Assembly (NCBI RefSeq): GCF_000631985.1
Contig: NZ_JFYN01000018.1
Span: 16,862 to 80,861, forward strand
Direction of reading: 5' to 3'
DNA: 64,000 nucleotides
Source: Pseudomonas sp. RIT288
GTDB lineage: Bacteria; Pseudomonadota; Gammaproteobacteria; Pseudomonadales; Pseudomonadaceae
The first letter of the stretch is position 1. Each line of letters begins with the position of its first letter. Below are positions 16,905-30,065 of the stretch, piece by piece. The notes under the pieces were generated by a model. The model was not told the DNA's origin. It did no database searches and saw nothing but the letters and a program-made list of their open reading frames with translations. The position numbers and the translations under genes were made by a program.

Positions 16905-18299
16905 TCAAAAAAGCCGGTTGAGGCCGTCGTACGCCGCTACCCGATAGGCTTCGGCCATGGTCGGGTAGTTGAACGTGGTGTTGACGAAGTACTTCAGCGT
17001 GTTCAACTCGCCTGGCTGGCTCATGATCGCCTGACCAATGTGCACGATCTCCGACGCCTGATAACCGAAGCAGTGAACACCCAGCACTTCCAGGGTTTCA
17101 CGGTGGAACAGGATCTTCAGCATGCCTTGCGGCTCGCCGGCGATCTGCGCACGCGCCATGCTCTTGAAGAACGCCTTGCCGACTTCGTACGGCACCTTGG
17201 CCTGGGTCAGCTCCTGCTCGTTCTTGCCGATCGAGCTGATCTCCGGAATGGTGTAGATGCCGGTCGGCACGTCATTCACGAAGCGCCAGCTACCGTTATC
17301 AACGATGCTGCCGGCAGCCGACCGACCCTGGTCGTGGGCGGCACTGGCCAGGCTCGGCCAGCCGATCACGTCGCCGGCGCCGTAGATGTTCGGCACGCAA
17401 GTGCGGTAAGCCTCGTCGACTTCGATCTGGCCACGACTGTTGACCTTGACCCCGATGTTTTCCAGACCGAGCTGGTCGGTGTTACCGGTACGGCCGTTGC
17501 ACCAGAGCAAGGCGTCAGCCTTGATCTTCTTGCCGGACTTGAGGTGCAGGACCACGCCGTTGTCCACGCCTTCAACGCGATCGTAATCCTCGTTGTGGCG
17601 CACGGTGATGTTGTTGTTGCTGAAGTGGTAGCTCAACGCCTGGGAGATTTCCGAGTCGAGGAAGCTCAGCAACTGACCGCGGTTGTCCACCAGTTCAACC
17701 AATACACCCAGACCGCTGAAGATCGAAGCGTATTCACAGCCGATCACGCCGGCGCCGTACACGATCAGTTTGCGCGGGGTGTGGCCGAGGCTGAGGATGG
17801 TGTCGCTATCGTAGATGCGCGGGTGATTGAAATCGATGTCCGCCGGGCGATACGGGCGCGAACCGGTGGCGATGATGATGTGCTTGGCCACCAGCTTCTC
17901 GACCACGCCGTTGGCGCAGACCACTTCGATGGTTTGCTCGTCGGCGAAGCTGCCGGTGCCGAAGAACACATCGACGCGGTTACGGGCGTAGTAGCCGGTG
18001 CGCGAAGCGACTTGTTTGGAAATGACTTTCTCGGCGCTTTTCAACACGTCCGGGAAGGAGAACCAGCGTGGCTCGCCGATCGCCCGGAACATCGGGTTGG
18101 TGTTGAACTGCATGATCTGCCGGACCGAGTGACGCAGGGCCTTGGACGGGATGGTACCGAGGTGGGTGCAGTTACCGCCGACCTGGCGACGGCTGTCGAC
18201 CATCGCCACCTTGCGCCCTGCTTTGGCGGCATTCATTGCCGCGCCTTCTCCCGCCGGGCCGGAACCCAACACCACCACGTCGTAGTTGTAGACAGCCAT
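16905..18299 (-). CDS. sthA: Soluble pyridine nucleotide transhydrogenase
   Basis: The 464-residue flavoprotein transfers hydride between NADPH and NAD and balances the two pools in the cytoplasm. The FAD motif VVLGSGPAGEGAAMNAA opens the protein, and the NAD(P) motif VYGAGVIGCEYASIF lies at about 180. The redox disulfide of related reductases (CxxxxC) is reduced to a single Cys in GGNCTHLGTIPSKALR, as expected for SthA. The C-terminal dimer domain ends MAEAYRVAAYDGLNRLF. It is monocistronic. Confidence 0.97.
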   Translation of the reverse strand: MAVYNYDVVVLGSGPAGEGAAMNAAKAGRKVAMVDSRRQVGGNCTHLGTIPSKALRHSVRQIMQFNTNPMFRAIGEPRWFSFPDVLKSAEKVISKQVASRTGYYARNRVDVFFGTGSFADEQTIEVVCANGVVEKLVAKHIIIATGSRPYRPADIDFNHPRIYDSDTILSLGHTPRKLIVYGAGVIGCEYASIFSGLGVLVELVDNRGQLLSFLDSEISQALSYHFSNNNITVRHNEDYDRVEGVDNGVVLHLKSGKKIKADALLWCNGRTGNTDQLGLENIGVKVNSRGQIEVDEAYRTCVPNIYGAGDVIGWPSLASAAHDQGRSAAGSIVDNGSWRFVNDVPTGIYTIPEISSIGKNEQELTQAKVPYEVGKAFFKSMARAQIAGEPQGMLKILFHRETLEVLGVHCFGYQASEIVHIGQAIMSQPGELNTLKYFVNTTFNYPTMAEAYRVAAYDGLNRLF

Positions 18300-18496
18300 G
18301 CGTACTCCTCAGAACAGGCCGCGGTGCCAGCAGCACCGGCGGCTAAATCACGCCGAATCGCGGCGCGAAGGAACAATTGGGGGTCAGTAAAGAACCCGGA
18401 CACAGTCTATAGAAGCGTCAACGCCGCGCACATTAACCCTTGGTCGCGTCGTAGGCTACTTTTGCCTGCACTACAACGCCAGCTTTCGTACTGTTT

Positions 18497-19531
18497 TCAG
18501 TCAACTTTTGCGCCACCGAGGCGTTCGAAAGCCGTACTGATGCGGATAACAAAACCTGTATCGGCACGAATGACGAAGAATGCACCAATGTCGTGTTTTT
18601 CGGCATAGTCCCAAGCCCTTTCAGGCCCGAGAATCAGCAACAGCGTCGATAGTCCATCGGCCATCAACGCTGAAGGATGAATCACCGTGACTGACGCCAG
18701 GCTGTGTAGGACCGGCGCCCCGCTACGCGCATCGAAGGTGTGGGAATAACGCCGGCCATCCTGCAGGAAATAGTTGCGGTAATCACCGGAGGTGGAGACG
18801 CCGTAGCCATCGACCTGAATGATCCGTTCGGCCACCTGTTGATCGTCACGCGGCGCCTCCAGCGCGATGCGCCATGCCGAGCCGTCGAGCTTCTTGCCCC
18901 TGGCCTTCAGCTCGCCGGTGGCTTCGGCGAGATAGTCATGGATGCCCATCGATTCGAGCCGGGCGGCAATGGTGTCAACGGCGTAGCCGGCAGCGATGCT
19001 GTTGAAGTCGACTTCGACAGCGGCGTCCTTGCACAAGCGGTCGCCGTCGATATGCAGATGGTGATAACCGACCCGCTGCAGGGTTTCGGCCAGCGCGGTG
19101 GGGTCGGGGATTTTCTCTCCACGCCCTTGCGGGCCAAAACCCCACAAATTCATCAACGGCTCGACAGTCAGGTCGTAGGAACCTTCGCTTTGCTCTGACA
19201 GCTGTTCGCCGACACGAACCAATTCGAGCACGGCAGCCGGCATGGTCTGACAGCTGTTCGCCGGCAACGCATTGAAGCGCTCAATGTCGGAGTCATTGCG
19301 GTAGGTCGACATCTGCCGATCAACGTCGCTAAGGATTTTTTCCACTTCCAGCTGAACCTGCACAGCCTCGGGAAGGCCGGCGTGGCGCACGTACTTGACC
19401 GAATAGGTGCTGCCCATGGTCGGGCCGCCGAAGCTTTCCATGGAGTCGCCGTTGCCGCAGCCGGAAAAGCTGCCCACCAGCATCAAAAGGCCAATCAGCC
19501 CCCCTTTAGACAAATCCCCTACTCCCCACAC
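18497..19531 (-). CDS. apbE: ApbE-family FAD:protein FMN transferase, lipoprotein
   Basis: The 344-residue protein has a short N-terminal hydrophobic segment ending SFSGC, a probable lipobox, so it is probably periplasmic and membrane-anchored. ApbE motifs are present: FGGPTMGSTYSV, STYRNDSDIERFN, VDFNSIAAGYAVD, GVSTSGDYRNYF and HTFDARSG. The family attaches FMN to Thr residues of targets such as NqrB/NqrC or RnfD/RnfG. In P. aeruginosa, the gene near sthA accompanies nqr genes; no nqr, rnf or nqrM gene is in this window, so its target is unclear. The true start may be downstream of the annotated ATG. Confidence 0.88.
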   Translation of the reverse strand: MWGVGDLSKGGLIGLLMLVGSFSGCGNGDSMESFGGPTMGSTYSVKYVRHAGLPEAVQVQLEVEKILSDVDRQMSTYRNDSDIERFNALPANSCQTMPAAVLELVRVGEQLSEQSEGSYDLTVEPLMNLWGFGPQGRGEKIPDPTALAETLQRVGYHHLHIDGDRLCKDAAVEVDFNSIAAGYAVDTIAARLESMGIHDYLAEATGELKARGKKLDGSAWRIALEAPRDDQQVAERIIQVDGYGVSTSGDYRNYFLQDGRRYSHTFDARSGAPVLHSLASVTVIHPSALMADGLSTLLLILGPERAWDYAEKHDIGAFFVIRADTGFVIRISTAFERLGGAKVD

Positions 19532-19556
19532 AAAGTTGAAGATTATGCGCCAGAAC

Positions 19557-19655
19557 CTGTAGGAGCTGCCGAGTGAAACGAGGCTGCGATCTTTTGATCC
19601 TGATCTTTAAATCAAGGTCAGGATCAAAAGATCGCAGCGTGCCGCAGCGCCTACA
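19557..19655. repeat. REP palindrome, family A copy 2 (diverged)
   Basis: Arms at about 19558-19606 and 19616-19655 pair through GATCAAAAGATCGCAGC and AGCGCCTACA; the left arm has an extra GTGAAACGAG block. It lies upstream of apbE and occupies much of the 330-bp gap before the MFS gene. The rest (19656-19862) holds presumed promoter and leader sequence with nothing else recognisable. Confidence 0.75.
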
Positions 19656-19862
19656 TGTTTTTCATCCGCTTGATAGCGCCATGCTGGCCTTTGTAATGGC
19701 TACATCGTTTAAGCAGCGCCCTAACCAGTTGTTGCCTAACGATCTTTATACACATATGGTTACAAAACTGTTCACGGGTACTGCCTGAGTTTGCCGCGTG
19801 ACGGCGAGGACGTGTCTAGATCAGGGATTTCCAATAAGACAGCCAACAGAGAGTACGAACCA

Positions 19863-21164
19863 ATGTCCTCGACCACGGGCAAAGGCAAAGCGATTTTTCG
19901 CGTTGTCAGCGGCAATTTTCTCGAGATGTTCGACTTTATGGTCTATGGCTTCTACGCCACGGCCATCGCCAAAACCTTTTTCCCGGCCGACAGCGCCTTC
20001 GCTTCCCTGATGCTTTCCCTGGCCACCTTCGGTGCCGGCTTCCTGATGCGTCCGCTGGGCGCGATCTTCCTTGGTGCCTACATTGACCGTCACGGTCGTC
20101 GCCAGGGTCTGATCATCACCCTTGCGCTGATGGCCGCCGGCACGATCCTGATTGCCTGCGTGCCGGGCTATGCCACCCTTGGTGTCGCCGCGCCGTTGAT
20201 CGTGCTGTTCGGTCGCTTGCTGCAAGGCTTCTCGGCAGGCGTCGAGCTGGGCGGTGTTTCGGTGTACTTGGCGGAGATCGCCACGCCGGGCCGCAAAGGC
20301 TTTTTCGTCAGTTGGCAGTCCGCCAGCCAGCAAGCGGCGGTGGTGTTCGCCGGCCTGCTCGGGGTTGGCCTCAACCACTGGCTGAGCCCTGAACAAATGG
20401 GTGACTGGGGCTGGCGCGTGCCGTTCCTGATCGGCTGCATGATCGTTCCGGTGATCTTCATCATTCGTCGTTCGCTGGAAGAAACCCCGGAATTCCAGGC
20501 GCGCAAACATCGCCCTACCCTGCGGGAAATCGTCCGCTCGATCGGTCAGAACTTTGGCATCGTCATCGCCGGCATGGCGCTGGTGGTGATGACTACGGTT
20601 TCGTTCTACCTGATCACTGCCTACACCCCGACCTTCGGCAAGGCTGAACTGCATCTGTCGGACCTTGACGCGCTGCTGGTGACCGTGTGCATTGGTCTGT
20701 CGAACTTCTTCTGGCTGCCGGTGATGGGCGCGGTGTCCGACAAGATCGGGCGTAAACCCCTACTGCTGGCGGCGACCCTTCTGGCGATCCTGACTGCTTA
20801 TCCGGCGCTGTCGTGGCTGGTGGCGAACCCGAGCTTCAGTCATTTGCTGATCGTCGAACTCTGGTTGTCGTTCCTGTACGGCTCGTACAACGGCGCGATG
20901 GTGGTGGCCCTGACCGAAATCATGCCGGTGGAAGTGCGCACTACGGGGTTCTCGCTGGCTTACAGCCTGGCGACGGCGACCTTTGGCGGGTTTACCCCGG
21001 CAGCCTGTACTTATCTGATTCATGTACTGGACAACAAGGCTGCGCCGGGTATCTGGCTCAGTGGTGCGGCGGTGCTGGGGCTGATTGCGACGTTGGTGCT
21101 GTTCCGCGGCAACAAACATGAGCTGCGGACTGCGCAAGCGGCTGTGGCAGGTGGCGCCCGATAG
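19863..21164 (+). CDS. MFS metabolite:H+ symporter, citrate/tricarballylate type
   Basis: This is a 433-residue inner-membrane transporter with about 12 predicted helices. It carries the MFS loop signature GAYIDRHGRRQGL after TM2 and a second copy DKIGRKP between the halves. The opening FRVVSGNFLEMFDFMVYGFYA is characteristic of the metabolite:proton symporter family that includes CitA, TcuC and shikimate carriers. Similarity is closest to citrate/tricarballylate carriers, but the substrate cannot be fixed from sequence alone. The ATG at 19863 was chosen because the extension back to 19791 is hydrophilic and lacks homology. It is single, bounded by REP copies. Confidence 0.82.
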   Translation: MSSTTGKGKAIFRVVSGNFLEMFDFMVYGFYATAIAKTFFPADSAFASLMLSLATFGAGFLMRPLGAIFLGAYIDRHGRRQGLIITLALMAAGTILIACVPGYATLGVAAPLIVLFGRLLQGFSAGVELGGVSVYLAEIATPGRKGFFVSWQSASQQAAVVFAGLLGVGLNHWLSPEQMGDWGWRVPFLIGCMIVPVIFIIRRSLEETPEFQARKHRPTLREIVRSIGQNFGIVIAGMALVVMTTVSFYLITAYTPTFGKAELHLSDLDALLVTVCIGLSNFFWLPVMGAVSDKIGRKPLLLAATLLAILTAYPALSWLVANPSFSHLLIVELWLSFLYGSYNGAMVVALTEIMPVEVRTTGFSLAYSLATATFGGFTPAACTYLIHVLDNKAAPGIWLSGAAVLGLIATLVLFRGNKHELRTAQAAVAGGAR

Positions 21165-21253
21165 GACGCCATCGCTGGCAGGCCAGCTCCCACAGGGGAT
21201 TTGTGAACGACACAGATCCCCTTCTGGCACTAAATTTCTAAATGACCTTAAAG

Positions 21254-21333
21254 AAAAGATCGCAGCCTTCGGCAGCTCCTGCAGGATCAAATGCGATCCC
21301 CTGCAGGAGCTGCCGAAGGCTGCGATCTTTTGA
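21254..21333. repeat. REP palindrome, family A copy 3
   Basis: Near-perfect inverted arms AAAGATCGCAGCCTTCGGCA (from 21254) and the complement ending at 21333 are separated by about 15 bp. It lies between the convergent MFS and gap genes, next to the gap terminator. Confidence 0.87.
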
Positions 21334-21341
21334 TCTTCTCC

Positions 21342-21372
21342 AAACAAAAACGCCCCGACCTAAGTCGGGGCG
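21342..21372 (-). terminator. Rho-independent terminator of gap
   Basis: On the minus strand a perfect 9-bp stem CGCCCCGAC / GTCGGGGCG with loop TTAG is followed by TTTTTGTTTGG. It starts about 20 bp after the gap stop codon. Confidence 0.92.
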
Positions 21373-21392
21373 TATTCATTTGCAGCCAAGGC

Positions 21393-22856
21393 TTAGCGCG
21401 GGAACGCTGGCGGGTTTACACCGGCCATGTCTTCCATCACGCGAACCACCTGGCAGCTGTAGCCGAACTCGTTGTCGTACCAGACGTACAGAACAACGCG
21501 GTTGTCCTGAACGATGGTCGCTTCAGCATCGACCACACCGGCGTGACGCGAGCCCACGAAGTCAGTGGACACCACTTCCTGCGAGTTGACGAAGTCGATT
21601 TGCTTGTGCAGATCGGAGTGCAGCGCCATGTAGCGCAGGTACTCGTTCATCTCTTCACGGCTGGCGGCTTTCTCAAGATTCAGGTTAAGAATGGCCATCG
21701 ACACGTTTGGCGTCGGAACGCGGATCGCGTTACCGGTCAGCTTGCCGGCCAGCTCAGGCAGGGCCTTGGCAGCAGCGGTGGCAGCACCGGTCTCGGTGAT
21801 CACCATGTTCAGCGCGGCGGAACGGCCACGGCGATCGCCCTTGTGGAAGTTGTCGATCAGGTTCTGGTCGTTGGTGTACGAGTGAACGGTTTCGACGTGA
21901 CCGTTGATGATGCCGAACTTGTCATTCACAGCTTTCAGCACCGGCACGATGGCGTTGGTGGTGCAGGAAGCGGCGGACACGATCTTGTCGTCAGCGGTGA
22001 TTTCGTTGTGGTTGATACCGTGAACGATGTTCTTCAGTTTGCCTTTGCCAGGCGCGGTCAGAACAACGCGAGCGACACCCGGGCATTGCAGGTGCTGGCC
22101 CAGGCCATCGGCGTCACGCCATACACCGGTGTTGTCCACCAGCAGCGCGTCTTTGATGCCGTACTGGGTGTAATCCACCTCGGTCGGGTTCTTCGCATAG
22201 ATCACCTGGATCAGGTTACCGTTGGCGGTGATGGTGTTGTTTTCTTCGTCGATGACGATGGTGCCGTTGAACGGGCCGTGTACCGAATCGCGACGCAGCA
22301 GGCTGGCGCGCTTGGTCAGGTCGTTTTCGGCGCCCTTGCGCACGACGATGGCACGCAGACGCAGACCGTCGCCACCACCGGTTTTCTCGATCAGGATGCG
22401 CGCCAGCAGACGGCCGATACGACCGAAGCCGTACAGCACAACGTCAGTGCCTTTGCGGGCCGAAGCGTTTTGCTGACCAACCACGTCAGCCAGTTCTTCA
22501 CGCACGAACTGCTCGGCGCTGCGGCCATTGCCTTCGCTGCGGAATTTGAACGCCAACTTGCCCAGGTCTACCGAAGCCGCGCCGAGCTTGAGCTCGCTCA
22601 TGGCTTTAAGCAGAGGGAATGTTTCGTGGACGGAGAGTTCGCTATCGTCGGAGGAACGGTGGCGAGCAAAGCGGTGAGCTTTGAGAATCGCGATGACAGA
22701 CTGGTTGATCAGGCTGCGGCCATAGATCGAGCTCACCACGTTGTTATTGCGGTAGAGCTGACCGATAAGCGGAATCATCGCTTCTGCGAGTGCTTCACGG
22801 TCGATCCATTCACCAAGACACTGGTCGGGCTTCTGAGTCACGGGAACCTTCCACAT
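21393..22856 (-). CDS. gap: Glyceraldehyde-3-phosphate dehydrogenase, long N-terminal-extension type
   Basis: The 487-residue enzyme has a typical GAPDH core from about residue 125 (VVLYGFGRIGRLLARIL) with catalytic Cys in SAASCTTNAIVP and the C-terminal WYDNEFGYSCQV. An N-terminal helical extension of about 120 residues is not found in classical 330-residue GAPDH but is usual for this second pseudomonad enzyme, thought to serve gluconeogenesis. The ATG at 22856 gives MWKVPVTQKPDQ; a GTG at 22841 preceded by GGAAGG is an alternative. The 353 bp upstream, shared with divergent mfd, hold only presumed promoters. Confidence 0.92.
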   Translation of the reverse strand: MWKVPVTQKPDQCLGEWIDREALAEAMIPLIGQLYRNNNVVSSIYGRSLINQSVIAILKAHRFARHRSSDDSELSVHETFPLLKAMSELKLGAASVDLGKLAFKFRSEGNGRSAEQFVREELADVVGQQNASARKGTDVVLYGFGRIGRLLARILIEKTGGGDGLRLRAIVVRKGAENDLTKRASLLRRDSVHGPFNGTIVIDEENNTITANGNLIQVIYAKNPTEVDYTQYGIKDALLVDNTGVWRDADGLGQHLQCPGVARVVLTAPGKGKLKNIVHGINHNEITADDKIVSAASCTTNAIVPVLKAVNDKFGIINGHVETVHSYTNDQNLIDNFHKGDRRGRSAALNMVITETGAATAAAKALPELAGKLTGNAIRVPTPNVSMAILNLNLEKAASREEMNEYLRYMALHSDLHKQIDFVNSQEVVSTDFVGSRHAGVVDAEATIVQDNRVVLYVWYDNEFGYSCQVVRVMEDMAGVNPPAFPR

Positions 22857-23210
22857 GTAGGGGCAGAAAAAAGGGGCTACATTATGCCGCCGAGAACCTC
22901 TTGTAGCAATGCGCGCTTGTCGCGCAATCGGTAACAAAATTCCGTTCAAAAAAATTACGCCTCGCGCCAGCCCAGTAAAACCGGGGCTTTCAGCGCAGTC
23001 AATTTTTCGACGACTGTTAGACGATGTCTGTAACCCTCCGTAACACCAGCCAGTTTCGGCACTACATAACCACTAAAAAAGTGCTCGTTTTTATGGTTAC
23101 CACTACATTTCGCGTAAACCGCGAAGATAGACGCAGTCTGCAACTGACAGCCGGCACCGGACGCCGCTACAATTACCGACTTTGTCGCAAAGCCTGGAGC
23201 TCAACCTTCC

Positions 23211-26660
<3,450 letters not shown>

Positions 26661-26670
26661 AGGACGCCGC

Positions 26671-27237
26671 ATGCGCCTGTTTCGCTCACTGACTTTGCTA
26701 CTTGCTTTAGTAGCCCCTTCGGTTTTCGCCGATGACCTGTATCAGGTCGAAATGATTCTGGTGCGCCAGAACGCCGTGCCGGCTATCGTCAGCCGCGCCG
26801 CCCCGGAAGACTGGGCCGCCGGCGCTCAACGTCTGGGCGATGACAGCCTGCGCACACCTGCGCTCGGCGACGTTGCCAGCAAACTCAGCGCCAGCGGTGA
26901 TTACAGCGTGCTGATGCACAAGGCCTGGCAGCAGCCCCTCGGCGAAGCGCCGACCAAGGTGGCCGTCAGCGACGGCAAGGAACAGTTCGGCCAGTTCCCG
27001 ATCGAGGGCACTCTGGAAATGAAACTCGGGCGTTTCACCGACGTGAACGCCGATTTCTGGGTCAACCAGATCGACGCCAACGGCATGGTCACCGCCAGCG
27101 AACGCCTGAAGCAGGACAGCCACACCAAAAACGGCCAGCTCAACTATCTCGACAATGGCCACCTGGCGCTGCTGATCAAGATCACTTCCCTGACGGCGCC
27201 CGCCCCACGGCAAGCCCCTGAAGCGATTCCGGACTGA
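26671..27237 (+). CDS. csiV: CsiV-family periplasmic protein
   Basis: The 188-residue protein has a Sec signal peptide (cleavage near VFA/DD) and begins its mature part DLYQVEMILVRQNA, characteristic of the CsiV family. In Vibrio cholerae CsiV helps D-amino-acid-sensitive peptidoglycan remodelling through LpoA, but its role in Pseudomonas is not settled. It lies 10 bp after mfd and 11 bp before the SNF2 helicase gene, so the three are probably one transcript. The low-complexity C-terminus is rich in Pro and Ala. Confidence 0.82.
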   Translation: MRLFRSLTLLLALVAPSVFADDLYQVEMILVRQNAVPAIVSRAAPEDWAAGAQRLGDDSLRTPALGDVASKLSASGDYSVLMHKAWQQPLGEAPTKVAVSDGKEQFGQFPIEGTLEMKLGRFTDVNADFWVNQIDANGMVTASERLKQDSHTKNGQLNYLDNGHLALLIKITSLTAPAPRQAPEAIPD

Positions 27238-27248
27238 TCGAAGTCCTT

Positions 27249-29939
27249 ATGTCCCCGCCCCTGAGCAAACCGTTGGCACCTTCCTGGGTCAGCCGATTCA
27301 AGGAACAGAGCCTGGAGCGTGGCCGCCGCTACGCCCTGGAGAACCGGGTACGCATCGCGCAGGTGGGCGATGCGACCATCACCGCCAGTTGCGAAGGCTC
27401 TGGCGGTAACGTCTACCGTCAGACCATTCACTTGCGCGAGTCAGCCAAAGGCACCCTGCTACTGGTTGACGCCACCTGTACCTGCCCGGTGCGCAACAAC
27501 TGTAAACACTGCGCTGCGGTGCTGCTGCAAGTGCAGGAAACCCTCGAATACCCTGCCGCCGCCAAAGACGCCGAACTGCTGGAAAAGCTCCAGGCCGTAT
27601 TGGAGAACCGTAGCCCCAAAGCGCCGCCGCAAGTGCTGGTGGACAACGTGCAACCGTTGCCGCGGCTATGGCTGGCCAGCGTCGAGTTCAGTGCGTTCGA
27701 ACCGCGCAACGGCAAGATGCAGCGCTACATCCAGCATCGCGCCGCGCTGTCGTTCAGTTATCTGGATGAATACGTCAGCGGACAGAAAAACAGCGACATC
27801 CTGATTCGTCAGGAAACCCAGAGCCTGCGGATAAAACGCCACCCTGAAGTCGAACAATCCTACCGCGAACAGTTACGCATCCTCGGCTTTCGCATCGCCA
27901 CGCGTCAGAGCAAAGCGCTGCCGGAAAGCGCTGGCGAGCTGTACGAGATGGTCAACGACAGCGCGTGGCTGACGTTCACCCTCAACGAATTGCCGAAGCT
28001 GCGCACCCAAGGCTGGGAATTGCAGATCGACGAGGAATTCGGTTTCGACCTGACCGCCGTCGACGACTGGTACGCCACCGTCGAACAGGCGCCGGAGCGC
28101 GACTGGTTCGATCTGGAATTGGGGATCATCGTCAATGGCGAACGCCTGAGCCTGCTACCGATCCTGCTTAACCTGATGCGCTCGCACGCGGAAATCCTCA
28201 ACCCGGAACGCCTGGCGCGGCGACGCGATGACGAGCTGATTCTGGTCAATATTCCGCAACGCAACAGTGAGCACGGGCCACTGCAAGTGGCGCTGCCCCT
28301 TGGGCGACTGAAACCGGTACTGGCGACGCTGGGCGAGTTCTACCTGCAGGAGCCGGGCGAAACCACCCTGCGCCTGAGCAAGGCCGACGCCACGCGGCTC
28401 AACTCGCTGGAAGGCCTTCCCCTGCTGTGGGAGGGTGGCGAACAGATTCGCAGTTTCGCCCAACGCCTGCGCGACATCCGCGACTACAGTGCACAAGCGC
28501 CGAAGGGCTTGAACGCGACGCTGCGCCCCTATCAACTCGAAGGTTTGAGCTGGATGCAGTCCCTGCGTCAGCTTGAGGTCGGCGGGATTCTGGCGGACGA
28601 CATGGGTCTGGGTAAAACCCTACAGACCCTGGCGCATATTCTCAGTGAGAAAAACGCCGGACGCCTGGATCGGCCGTGCATGGTGGTAATGCCCACCAGC
28701 CTGATCCCGAACTGGCTCGACGAGGCTGCGCACTTCACGCCGCAACTGAAAGTGGTCGCGCTGTACGGTGCCGCCCGCAAAAAGCATTTCGAGCATCTGG
28801 CCGGCTTCGACCTGATCCTCACCACCTATGCACTGCTGCCCAAGGACGTCGAACGGCTGGCACAACAGCCGTTGCACGTTCTGGTGCTCGACGAAGCGCA
28901 GTACATCAAGAACCCCAACAGCAAGGCCGCGCAAGCCGCTCGCGAACTCAACGCACGCCAGCGCCTGTGCCTGAGTGGCACACCACTGGAAAACCACTTG
29001 GGTGAGTTGTGGTCGCTGTTCCATTTTCTGCTGCCGGGCTGGCTCGGCGATGTCAAAAGCTTCAATGCCGACTACCGCGTGCCGATCGAAAAACGCGCCA
29101 GCGAAGTCAGGCTGCAGCACCTCAATGGGCGGATAAAACCGTTTCTGCTGCGCCGCACCAAGGAACAAGTGGCCACCGAACTGCCGCCCAAGACCGAGAT
29201 CATCCACTGGGTCGATCTCAACGAAGCCCAGCGCGACGTGTACGAAACCATGCGTCTGGCGATGGACAAGAAAGTCCGTGACGAGATCACTCGCAAGGGC
29301 GTGGCGCGCAGCCAGATCATTATTCTTGAAGCCTTGCTCAAGCTGCGTCAGGTCTGCTGCGACCTGCGCCTGGTCAACGACGCTACCCTGCCCGCCCGTG
29401 GCAGCACCTCGGGCAAGCTCGATAGCCTCATGGAAATGCTCGAAGAGCTGTTCGAGGAAGGCCGGCGGATTCTGTTGTTTTCGCAGTTCACCTCGATGCT
29501 GTCACTGATCGAAGATGAACTGAAGAAACGCAACGTGGCCTACGCCTTGCTGACCGGCCAGACCCGCGATCGGCGCACGCCGGTGAAGGAATTCCAGAGC
29601 GGCAAGCGTCAGATCTTTCTGATCAGCCTGAAGGCCGGCGGCGTCGGCTTGAACCTGACCGAAGCGGACACGGTGATCCATTACGATCCGTGGTGGAACC
29701 CGGCGACCGAGAATCAGGCAACCGACCGCGCGTATCGAATCGGCCAGGAGAAACCGGTGTTCGTCTACAAGATGATTGCTCGTGGCACGGTGGAAGAGAA
29801 GATTCAGCACCTGCAGAAGGAAAAGTCTGACCTGGCAGCGGGCGTGCTGGATGGGCGCAAGGCCGGGGACTGGAAACTGCAGAGCGATGATATCGAGGCG
29901 CTGTTTGCGCCGTTGCCGGACAAGTTCGACAAGCGTTGA
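27249..29939 (+). CDS. SWIM zinc finger / SNF2-family helicase
   Basis: The 896-residue protein joins an N-terminal SWIM zinc finger (CTCPVRNNCKHCAA, about residues 76-90) to a SNF2 motor. Walker A is DDMGLGKTLQ near 450, the DEAQ box VLDEAQYIKN is near 547, and the second lobe carries SLKAGGVGLNLTEAD and NQATDRAYRIGQ. It is an RapA/HepA-like dsDNA translocase, possibly acting on nucleoprotein. The family is widespread in Pseudomonas but its function is not defined. It is placed third after mfd and csiV with 11 bp spacing. Confidence 0.9.
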   Translation: MSPPLSKPLAPSWVSRFKEQSLERGRRYALENRVRIAQVGDATITASCEGSGGNVYRQTIHLRESAKGTLLLVDATCTCPVRNNCKHCAAVLLQVQETLEYPAAAKDAELLEKLQAVLENRSPKAPPQVLVDNVQPLPRLWLASVEFSAFEPRNGKMQRYIQHRAALSFSYLDEYVSGQKNSDILIRQETQSLRIKRHPEVEQSYREQLRILGFRIATRQSKALPESAGELYEMVNDSAWLTFTLNELPKLRTQGWELQIDEEFGFDLTAVDDWYATVEQAPERDWFDLELGIIVNGERLSLLPILLNLMRSHAEILNPERLARRRDDELILVNIPQRNSEHGPLQVALPLGRLKPVLATLGEFYLQEPGETTLRLSKADATRLNSLEGLPLLWEGGEQIRSFAQRLRDIRDYSAQAPKGLNATLRPYQLEGLSWMQSLRQLEVGGILADDMGLGKTLQTLAHILSEKNAGRLDRPCMVVMPTSLIPNWLDEAAHFTPQLKVVALYGAARKKHFEHLAGFDLILTTYALLPKDVERLAQQPLHVLVLDEAQYIKNPNSKAAQAARELNARQRLCLSGTPLENHLGELWSLFHFLLPGWLGDVKSFNADYRVPIEKRASEVRLQHLNGRIKPFLLRRTKEQVATELPPKTEIIHWVDLNEAQRDVYETMRLAMDKKVRDEITRKGVARSQIIILEALLKLRQVCCDLRLVNDATLPARGSTSGKLDSLMEMLEELFEEGRRILLFSQFTSMLSLIEDELKKRNVAYALLTGQTRDRRTPVKEFQSGKRQIFLISLKAGGVGLNLTEADTVIHYDPWWNPATENQATDRAYRIGQEKPVFVYKMIARGTVEEKIQHLQKEKSDLAAGVLDGRKAGDWKLQSDDIEALFAPLPDKFDKR

Positions 29940-29964
29940 GATTTGCGTTACCAGACCGATCGCA

Positions 29965-30039
29965 ATCGCGAGCAGGCTCACGCCTACAATTGATCTGTGG
30001 TGTTCACAAATCTTTTGTAGGCGTGAGCCTGCTCGCGAT
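29965..30039. repeat. REP palindrome, family B copy 2
   Basis: Perfect 25-bp inverted arms, ATCGCGAGCAGGCTCACGCC at 29965 onward and its complement ending at 30039, are separated by 25 bp. It lies between the convergent SNF2 and mtnP genes. The arm uses CACGCCTAC where copy 1 has CGCTCCCAC. Confidence 0.88.
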
Positions 30040-30065
30040 GCAGTCGACGCGGTGCAAAGCCCGGA

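Noticed and set aside
16905..18299. Possible dihydrolipoamide dehydrogenase
   Set aside because: The redox-active second Cys is missing (GGNCTHLGTIPSK), which identifies it as SthA rather than a disulfide reductase.
17040..18608. 522-codon plus-strand frame opposite sthA
   Set aside because: Shadow of sthA; biased His/Val/Asp composition and no recognised fold.
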